Source: Psychrosphaera saromensis
GTDB lineage: Bacteria > Pseudomonadota > Gammaproteobacteria > Enterobacterales > Alteromonadaceae
Length of the DNA stretch: 64,000 nt
Assembly: GCF_002954545.1 (NCBI RefSeq)
Contig: NZ_MSCH01000003.1
Coordinates: 2,209,991 to 2,273,990 of the forward strand
Direction of reading: 5' to 3'
Shown here: piece by piece, positions 58,827 to 64,000 of the stretch
How the letters are laid out: each line of letters starts with the position of its first letter
Numbering within the stretch: position 1 is the stretch's first letter
Position numbers and translations under genes: made by a program
Notes under the pieces: model-generated
Told to the model about the DNA's origin: nothing
Databases searched by the model: none
Seen by the model: only the letters and a program-made list of their open reading frames with translations

Positions 58827-60242
58827 ATGTCTGTCGTAACTCGTTTTGCTCCTAGCCCAACAGGCTATTTACATGTTGGTGGTGCTCGTACTGCTTTATA
58901 TTCTTGGTTATATGCTAAACGCAATAACGGTAAATTCATTTTACGTATTGAAGATACCGACTTGGAGCGTTCAACTCCTGAAGCCGTTCAAGCTATTTTA
59001 GATGGCATGGAATGGTTAGGGATGAAAGGTGACGGAGAGATCTTTTACCAAACTAAACGTTTTGAGCTTTATAAAGAATTTGTTCAACAATTAGTTGATG
59101 AAGATAAAGCATACAGATGTTACTGCTCAAAAGAACGCTTAGATGCGTTACGCGCAGAGCAAGAAAGTAATGGCCAGCGTACTGAGTACGATGGTAAATG
59201 TAGCCATGGTGCACAAGCGCCATCTGCCGATGCACCTTATGTAGTACGTTTTAAAAATCCAAAAGAAGGTTCTGTTAAATGGACTGACGCTATTCGTGGC
59301 GACATGGAAATTTCAAACTCTGAAATGGATGACATGATCATTCTACGTACTGACGGTAGCCCAACGTATAACTTTTGTGTTGTTATCGATGATTGGCAAA
59401 TGGGAATGACTCATGTTGTTCGTGGTGAAGATCATTTAATTAACACAGCTAAACAAATTAATATATTTGACGCTTTTGGTGCAACAGTCCCAACTTACGC
59501 GCATTGTTCAATGATTTTAGGTGATGATGGTAAGAAACTATCTAAACGTCATGGTGCTGTTGGTGTAATGCAATATCGTGATGATGGTTATTTACCACAA
59601 GCACTTATTAACTACTTAGTTCGTTTAGGCTGGTCTCATGGTGACCAAGAAATTTTCACACTAGATGAATTGTTTAATTTGTTCGATATTAAAGATATCA
59701 ACAAATCAGCGTCTGCATTTAACACTGAAAAGCTAAATTGGATGAACCAGCAGTATATGAAAGATTTACCTGCTGAAGAAGTGGCAAGTCATCTGGTTTG
59801 GCATTTTGAAAATCAAGGCATCGATACTACAAATGGTCCTAAATTAGCGTCTATCGTTGAAATTCAGGCTGAAAGGGTTAAAACCCTAAAAGAAATGGCA
59901 GAGATCAGTACTTATTTCTACCAGGACTTTGAACAGTTGGACGAAAAAGCAGCGAAGAAACATTTACGTCCAGTTGCTAAAGATGCATTAGTTTTAGTTC
60001 AACAAAAGTTAGAAGCAATAACTGAGTGGACCGGTGACAATATTCAAGCTGCTATTAACTTAACAGCAGAAGAGCTTGATGTTGGAATGGGGAAGGTTGG
60101 TATGCCGTTAAGAGTTGCTGCAACAGGCAGTGGTAACTCACCTTCGTTAGATGTGACTTTGGTATTGTTAGATAAAAACAAAGTCATCAGCCGTATTAGC
60201 GTTGCATTAGAATATATTGCTGCTAGAGAAGCTGCACAATAA
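58827..60242 (+). CDS. gltX: Glutamyl-tRNA synthetase
   Basis: Class I aminoacyl-tRNA synthetase that charges tRNA-Glu. The 471 residues have the HIGH-like motif [16 protein letters not shown], the RIEDTD block, the KMSKS equivalent KKLSKRHG and the anticodon-binding helical C-terminus. ATG 58827 has GGAA eight bases upstream; a TTG at 58812 would add five residues. Four tRNA-Glu genes lie just downstream, so enzyme and substrate genes are neighbours. A terminator separates them. Confidence 0.97.
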   Translation: MSVVTRFAPSPTGYLHVGGARTALYSWLYAKRNNGKFILRIEDTDLERSTPEAVQAILDGMEWLGMKGDGEIFYQTKRFELYKEFVQQLVDEDKAYRCYCSKERLDALRAEQESNGQRTEYDGKCSHGAQAPSADAPYVVRFKNPKEGSVKWTDAIRGDMEISNSEMDDMIILRTDGSPTYNFCVVIDDWQMGMTHVVRGEDHLINTAKQINIFDAFGATVPTYAHCSMILGDDGKKLSKRHGAVGVMQYRDDGYLPQALINYLVRLGWSHGDQEIFTLDELFNLFDIKDINKSASAFNTEKLNWMNQQYMKDLPAEEVASHLVWHFENQGIDTTNGPKLASIVEIQAERVKTLKEMAEISTYFYQDFEQLDEKAAKKHLRPVAKDALVLVQQKLEAITEWTGDNIQAAINLTAEELDVGMGKVGMPLRVAATGSGNSPSLDVTLVLLDKNKVISRISVALEYIAAREAAQ

Positions 60243-60265
60243 AGTAAGATTAAATGTTGAAATTT

Positions 60266-60294
60266 AAAAGCCAGCTAATCAGCTGGCTTTTTTA
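60266..60294 (+). terminator. gltX terminator
   Basis: AAAAGCCAGCT / AGCTGGCTTTT with loop AATC and a T run. The same CCAGCTAATNAGCTGG core recurs three times after the tRNA-Glu genes. Confidence 0.88.
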
Positions 60295-60362
60295 TTAATT
60301 GACATGTTTATTAAGCAATAGAACTAATTTTTAACCTGTTTGTAAAAAAAATAGGCAGTCGG

Positions 60363-60387
60363 TTCAATAAAAGTAACTTTTATTGAA
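60363..60387. other. Perfect 12-bp inverted repeat upstream of the tRNA operon promoter
   Basis: TTCAATAAAAGT, one base, ACTTTTATTGAA, ending eight bases before the -35 box. Location suits an upstream activator site; it could also be a small hairpin. Confidence 0.5.
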
Positions 60388-60394
60388 ATAAGGG

Positions 60395-60423
60395 TTGACG
60401 CATTCATAGTGAATGCATAGAAT
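60395..60423 (+). promoter_or_regulatory. tRNA-Ala/Glu operon promoter
   Basis: -35 TTGACG (60395-60400), 17-bp spacer, -10 TAGAAT (60418-60423), discriminator GCGCCCC. Confidence 0.85.
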
Positions 60424-60475
60424 GCGCCCCGCGTTTGAGGCAATATATTGTTTTTCAAATGTGTATTAAAACAGC

Positions 60476-60551
60476 GGGGCTATAGCTCAGCTGGGAGAGC
60501 GCAACACTGGCAGTGTTGAGGTCAGCGGTTCGATCCCGCTTAGCTCCACCA
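60476..60551 (+). tRNA. tRNA-Ala (anticodon GGC)
   Basis: 76 bases, anticodon loop CTGGCAG, T arm GGTTCGATCCC, CCA encoded. Complements the TGC isoacceptor in the rrn operon. Confidence 0.97.
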
Positions 60552-60578
60552 ACGTTTTAATATTGATAAGTCCATAGT

Positions 60579-60654
60579 GCTCCCATCGTCTAGAGGCCTA
60601 GGACACTGCCCTTTCACGGCGGTAACAGGGGTTCGAATCCCCTTGGGAGTACCA
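60579..60654 (+). tRNA. tRNA-Glu (anticodon TTC), copy 1
   Basis: 76 bases, anticodon loop CTTTCAC, acceptor GCTCCCA / TGGGAGT with a G-U first pair, CCA encoded. Confidence 0.97.
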
Positions 60655-60749
60655 CTTATCAAGTTCAGATGTTTTCGAACCTCAGGGTTCGCTAATGCAA
60701 ATCTGGCCTTGGTAATAATGAATTTATCGCTTAGTTTGATGTACCTAGT

Positions 60750-60825
60750 GCTCCCATCGTCTAGAGGCCTAGGACACTGCCCTTTCACGGCGGTAACAGG
60801 GGTTCGAATCCCCTTGGGAGTACCA
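60750..60825 (+). tRNA. tRNA-Glu (anticodon TTC), copy 2
   Basis: Identical to copy 1. The spacer carries a CAGATGTT...GAACC/GGTTCG hairpin unit. Confidence 0.97.
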
Positions 60826-60874
60826 CTTCAAAGTTCAGATGTTAGAACCTTCGGGTTCGCTAATATAAATCTGG

Positions 60875-60888
60875 CCTTGGGAGTACCA
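60875..60888 (+). repeat. Detached tRNA-Glu 3' tail
   Basis: CCTTGGGAGTACCA, the last 14 bases of tRNA-Glu, without the rest of the gene. It heads a direct repeat of about 64 bp of the tRNA tail plus spacer at 60812-60875. Confidence 0.75.
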
Positions 60889-60980
60889 CTTCAAAGTTCA
60901 GTTGTTAGAACCGTAGGTTCGTTATTATAAAGCTGAATTTGTGAGTGATAAGTAGTTAAACAAAATTTGATTTACCTAGT

Positions 60981-61056
60981 GCTCCCATCGTCTAGAGGCC
61001 TAGGACACTGCCCTTTCACGGCGGTAACAGGGGTTCGAATCCCCTTGGGAGTACCA
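60981..61056 (+). tRNA. tRNA-Glu (anticodon TTC), copy 3
   Basis: Identical to copies 1 and 2. Confidence 0.97.
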
Positions 61057-61168
61057 CTTCAAGTTCAGATGTAGTAAATTTGATTTGAAAGTGACAATTT
61101 AGAGTGAAGTAAGCTCGGCCAAGTTCTGTAATTTGCCATACGTAAAGTAGGGCAGGTCACAACAAGAC

Positions 61169-61244
61169 GCTCCCATCGTCTAGAGGCCTAGGACACTGCC
61201 CTTTCACGGCGGTAACAGGGGTTCGAATCCCCTTGGGAGTACCA
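61169..61244 (+). tRNA. tRNA-Glu (anticodon TTC), copy 4
   Basis: Identical to the other copies. Followed by a terminator at 61284. Confidence 0.97.
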
Positions 61245-61283
61245 TATTTAAATTCAGGTTCTTAATCTGAATATGGCATAAAG

Positions 61284-61309
61284 AAACCAGCTAATAGCTG
61301 GTTTTTTTT
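61284..61309 (+). terminator. tRNA-Glu operon terminator 1
   Basis: AAACCAGCTAATAGCTGG plus T8, a strong hairpin and T tract. Confidence 0.9.
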
Positions 61310-61343
61310 CGTCTGGAGTTTAAGTTTTTATATAAGCAGCTTT

Positions 61344-61394
61344 CTCGGCGGTAACAGGGGTTCGCTCTTTCAAACACTGGCCTTGGGAGTACCA
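61344..61394 (+). pseudogene. Broken tRNA-Glu 3' half
   Basis: CGGCGGTAACAGGGGTTCG matches the tRNA-Glu anticodon-stem to T-loop part. Then CTCTTTCAAACACTGG replaces the T-stem, followed by CCTTGGGAGTACCA. The 5' half is missing. Confidence 0.75.
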
Positions 61395-61398
61395 CATT

Positions 61399-61427
61399 AA
61401 AAAACCAGCTAATAGCTGGTTTTTTTT
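61399..61427 (+). terminator. tRNA-Glu operon terminator 2
   Basis: Second copy of the CCAGCTAATAGCTGG hairpin with T8. Confidence 0.88.
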
Positions 61428-61470
61428 CGTCTCGGTTTTATGATCAGGTATTCATTACTCTATGGTGTAA

Positions 61471-61537
61471 TGGCTTCGGGCTAACGGGGGGGCGCTCTTT
61501 CAAACACTTCTTTTAACGTTAGCCCTTGGGCGTATCA
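61471..61537 (+). pseudogene. More decayed tRNA-Glu 3' remnant
   Basis: Shares CGCTCTTTCAAACACT with the previous remnant and ends CCTTGGGCGTATCA, two substitutions from the tRNA tail. Confidence 0.55.
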
Positions 61538-61606
61538 TATTTAAGTTCAGATATATCGAACCCTAGTGGTCACTCTTATAATCTGGCCTTGGAAGTGATA
61601 TTGAAG

Positions 61607-61632
61607 AAACCAGCTAATAGCTGGTTTTTTTT
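61607..61632 (+). terminator. tRNA-Glu operon terminator 3
   Basis: Third copy of the CCAGCTAATAGCTGG hairpin with T8, after another decayed tail (CCTTGGAAGTGATA). The remaining 200 bp before the next gene show nothing further. Confidence 0.88.
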
Positions 61633-61832
61633 CGTGTGGAGTTTAATCACTATTTATCAAATAGCTTATTAATTTCCTTACTAAATAAAAGGTTAAGTAG
61701 ATATTAAGAGCCTTTCATCAAAAAAGTAGTTTAAACAGCTTGTTTCAACAATATATTTTGAGTATTAACCGAGTTAATTATTTGCTATAACCACAGTTAA
61801 CTTAAGGACTTTAGTGAATAATTAGCCAATCT

Positions 61833-62522
61833 ATGAATAAAATACCAAAACTTTTATTACTTGTTGTGAGCATTACTTATATGTTTCCAGCAATCAGCTT
61901 TGCAATGGAGAAAGTGATTGTTGTAACTGAATTATCTCCGCCATACCAAACAATGAAAGACAATGTTATTGGAGGTTCTGCTACAGAAAAGGTAAAGCAG
62001 TACTTAAATAGCAAGGGGATTGATTATGAAATTCAAATGTATCCCTGGGCTAGAGCATATAAATTAGCCACTACCAAAAAAAATATAATGATCTACGGTA
62101 TAGCCAATACCCAAAAACGAGAAGAGCTATTTGATTGGTTAATTCCAGTATATGAGTTTAAACCGTATTTAGTTGGTTTGAGTGACAGAGCAGATTTAAA
62201 AATTACTAATTTAGAGCAAGCTAAGGCTTTTACAATTGCAGTTCAGCGTCACGATTTCAGCCACGATTATTTATTGTCTAAAGGCTTTGAAGAAAACAAA
62301 AATATTATTTTAACTAATTCAATTGTTGATTCTTGGCGGTTAGTTAAAAATAAGAAAGTAGATTTTATTATTGAAGACACTACATTTGAGCCAATAATTG
62401 ATGGCAAAAAAATTAATAATAAAAATTATGAAAAATATTTATTTCTAACAGAATTAAATACAAAAACTTATTTAGCCGCTAGTAAATCTATTTCACCTAA
62501 AATCAAAGCCAAGTTAAAATAA
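61833..62522 (+). CDS. Periplasmic solute-binding protein (SBP_bac_3 type)
   Basis: A 229-residue exported protein with signal peptide ending AISFA. The mature start KVIVVTELSPPYQTM, the GGSATEKVKQYL helix and the YPWARAYKLA motif match the short extracellular solute-binding family 3 proteins. These are common in marine gammaproteobacteria and are often encoded alone, without a permease. Ligand unknown, likely an amino acid or similar. Its stop is directly followed by the next ATG, so the two genes are coupled. Confidence 0.85.
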   Translation: MNKIPKLLLLVVSITYMFPAISFAMEKVIVVTELSPPYQTMKDNVIGGSATEKVKQYLNSKGIDYEIQMYPWARAYKLATTKKNIMIYGIANTQKREELFDWLIPVYEFKPYLVGLSDRADLKITNLEQAKAFTIAVQRHDFSHDYLLSKGFEENKNIILTNSIVDSWRLVKNKKVDFIIEDTTFEPIIDGKKINNKNYEKYLFLTELNTKTYLAASKSISPKIKAKLK

Positions 62523-63371
62523 ATGTCCAATTTTCCTAATCTCGTTTCCGTCCATTGGCTAAAGGAACACTTACTTGATGATGACCTCATCTTGCTTGAT
62601 GCGAGTATGAATAAATCTATCCATGGTAGTAATGCAAAACAATTAGTGAAAATACCCACAGCTAGAGCATTTGATTTTGAAACTGTGTTTGTTGATAAAG
62701 ACAGTGCGTTATCAAACATGATGCCCAGTGAAGCTGTATTTAATTTAGAAGCAAAAAAGTTAGGGTTAAACAAAGATTCATTAATCGTAGTTTACGATCA
62801 AAAAGGCATATTCTCCTGTGCACGGGCTTGGTATATGTTTCATGTGATGGGGCATAACAAGGTATTGATATTAGATGGTGGCTTACCTGCATGGCTAGAT
62901 GAAGGTTATGACACAGTCACAGATCATCAACCGTCGTTAATAACGGGGGATTTTCACGGAAAACTGCAGGCAAACGCTTTTTACAATTCCGACTTCATAT
63001 TGGCCAATTTACAAAATTCAGCGTTAACCATTTTAGATGCAAGAGCAGAAGGTCGCTTTTCTGGTCAAGAGGATGAACCAAGAGAGGGAATGTCTTCTGG
63101 GCATATCCCCAATTCGATAAATATTCCCTTCGCTACTTTATTGGATGGTCAGAGATTTCGACCGAAAGCAGAATTACAGCAGATAATCGCAGGATTAACG
63201 TTAAGCAAAACCAGCCAACTTATTTTCAGTTGTGGTTCAGGCGTTACTGCGTGTGTTGTGCTGTTTGTTTTTCACAGCTTAGGTTATAGCAATTTAACTG
63301 TGTTTGATGGCTCGTGGAGTGAATGGGGAGCTAATAAGAAGTTTCCTATCGCGACCAGTGACCTTAATTAA
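62523..63371 (+). CDS. sseA: Thiosulfate/3-mercaptopyruvate sulfurtransferase
   Basis: Two-domain rhodanese of 282 residues, cytosolic. The N-terminal domain is inactive; the C-terminal one holds the active-site loop SCGSGVTAC with catalytic Cys237. The CGSGVTA form is typical of 3-mercaptopyruvate sulfurtransferases, whereas thiosulfate enzymes have CRKGVTA. FDGSWSEWG at the end is the usual family close. No spacer separates it from the binding protein gene upstream. Confidence 0.92.
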   Translation: MSNFPNLVSVHWLKEHLLDDDLILLDASMNKSIHGSNAKQLVKIPTARAFDFETVFVDKDSALSNMMPSEAVFNLEAKKLGLNKDSLIVVYDQKGIFSCARAWYMFHVMGHNKVLILDGGLPAWLDEGYDTVTDHQPSLITGDFHGKLQANAFYNSDFILANLQNSALTILDARAEGRFSGQEDEPREGMSSGHIPNSINIPFATLLDGQRFRPKAELQQIIAGLTLSKTSQLIFSCGSGVTACVVLFVFHSLGYSNLTVFDGSWSEWGANKKFPIATSDLN

Positions 63372-63430
63372 TCGGTCACTGGTTTTGTATTAAATGTCTA
63401 AGCTAAAATGAACTAGTTTAAATTGAATAA

Positions 63431-64000
63431 CTAAGGCAATAACAAGCTTTCAATCACAGGTCGCATTATATCGCGAATAACCGGTTGAGCTTCTACGTTT
63501 GGATGTAGGTTATCTTTTTGCATATATTGCGGTTGTGTTGCAATCTCGTCCATAAAAAATGGGACTAAAGGAATGTTATACAACTGGGTTAGTTCAGAAT
63601 AATTGTTTTCAAACAGACCTGTATACCTAGCTCCATAATTTGGAGGGATCCTAACTTGCATTAGCGCAACATTAATCTTTTTACTTTGTGCTAACTCAAT
63701 CATCTGTAACAAATTTTGTTTAATGGTTTTTATCGGAAAGCCTCTTAAACCATCGTTGCCACCGAGTTCAATAATAATCCAATCCTTGTTGCTTAAACTA
63801 TAACGTTCTAACACATTGTCTAGTCTAGCTAATCCACCACCTGTGGTTTCACCGCTTATGCTTTCGTTAATAATTTTAATATTAGTTTTTTCAGTTTTAA
63901 AGGTCTCGTTTAACAAGTTGGGCCAACTCTGTGGCAAGGTCATTCCATAACCTGCACTAATACTATCGCCATAAATGATGATCTTAGTTTCTTGCGCAAA
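63431..64000 (-). CDS. tesA: SGNH hydrolase, TesA-type esterase (5' end outside the window)
   Basis: Periplasmic acyl-CoA thioesterase I/lysophospholipase/arylesterase family. The frame is open to the window edge: the first visible residues FAQETKIIIYGDSISAGYGM contain block I GDSIS with the nucleophilic Ser. Block III reads LGGNDGLRG and block V DNLHP with the catalytic His. Internal ATG 63943 is not the start, since it would lose the nucleophile. The end of a signal peptide (FAQ) is just visible at the edge. Confidence 0.92.
   Translation of the reverse strand, partial: FAQETKIIIYGDSISAGYGMTLPQSWPNLLNETFKTEKTNIKIINESISGETTGGGLARLDNVLERYSLSNKDWIIIELGGNDGLRGFPIKTIKQNLLQMIELAQSKKINVALMQVRIPPNYGARYTGLFENNYSELTQLYNIPLVPFFMDEIATQPQYMQKDNLHPNVEAQPVIRDIMRPVIESLLLP

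Noticed and set aside
60540-60930. Open frames of 82 and 117 codons across the tRNA-Ala/Glu cluster, with an internal repeat
   Set aside because: The repeat is caused by the identical tRNA-Glu genes; the frames are tRNA sequence read as protein.

Overview
The window looks like chromosome of a low-GC marine gammaproteobacterium, probably Alteromonadales (Colwelliaceae-like). This rests on the rrn operon layout (16S, tRNA-Ile, tRNA-Ala, 23S, two 5S genes), tRNA genes that encode CCA, a hisG-D-C-B-H-A operon with a His-codon leader peptide, and gammaproteobacterial housekeeping proteins (HrpA, SbcB, UmuDC, GltX). The assignment is inference; no database was searched.

Layout. 0-8 kb: an exported S9 peptidase lipoprotein, a DUF1244 protein, a GAF hybrid histidine kinase, tryptophan 2,3-dioxygenase and, divergent from it, an NSS-family transporter. 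7.4-14.2 kb: a complete valine-catabolic operon (mmsA, acyl-CoA dehydrogenase, enoyl-CoA hydratase, HIBYL-CoA hydrolase, mmsB) with a divergent AraC regulator. The hydratase gene has a stop at codon 2. 14.4-20.4 kb: rrn operon with tandem promoters, boxA sites, processing stems and two terminators. 20.6-29.7 kb: sbcB, a DksA-type zinc finger gene, a lipoprotein asparaginase, a CBS protein, hrpA, a 7-bp repeat tract and a BASS transporter.

29.8-44.7 kb is an accessory region. Small genes of unknown function, mostly exported proteins, alternate with a recurring intergenic element of about 24 bp and with larger modular hairpin repeats. It also holds umuDC under a LexA box, a ParE/RelE-RelB toxin-antitoxin pair, a sulfur-type membrane protein behind two operator-like palindromes, an RCC1-like repeat lipoprotein and an outer-membrane barrel. 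The regular spacing of repeat to start codon, and a second conserved module that begins at stop codons, resembles a gene-cassette array. No integrase is present in the window.

44.7-50.8 kb: the his operon on the minus strand, with a leader peptide and attenuator. hisF and hisI(E), which normally follow hisA, are absent; the accessory region lies there instead. 51-57 kb: small conserved genes, a MlaC-like protein, a TatD hydrolase and an isoleucine-type beta-oxidation pair. 57-61.8 kb: a tRNA-Val triplet, an EVE protein, gltX, and a tRNA-Ala/tRNA-Glu x4 operon. Both tRNA operons are followed by decaying repeats that carry tRNA 3' ends, reminiscent of the E. coli tyrT rtT repeats. 61.8-64 kb: a periplasmic solute-binding protein, a sulfurtransferase and a TesA-type esterase cut by the window end.
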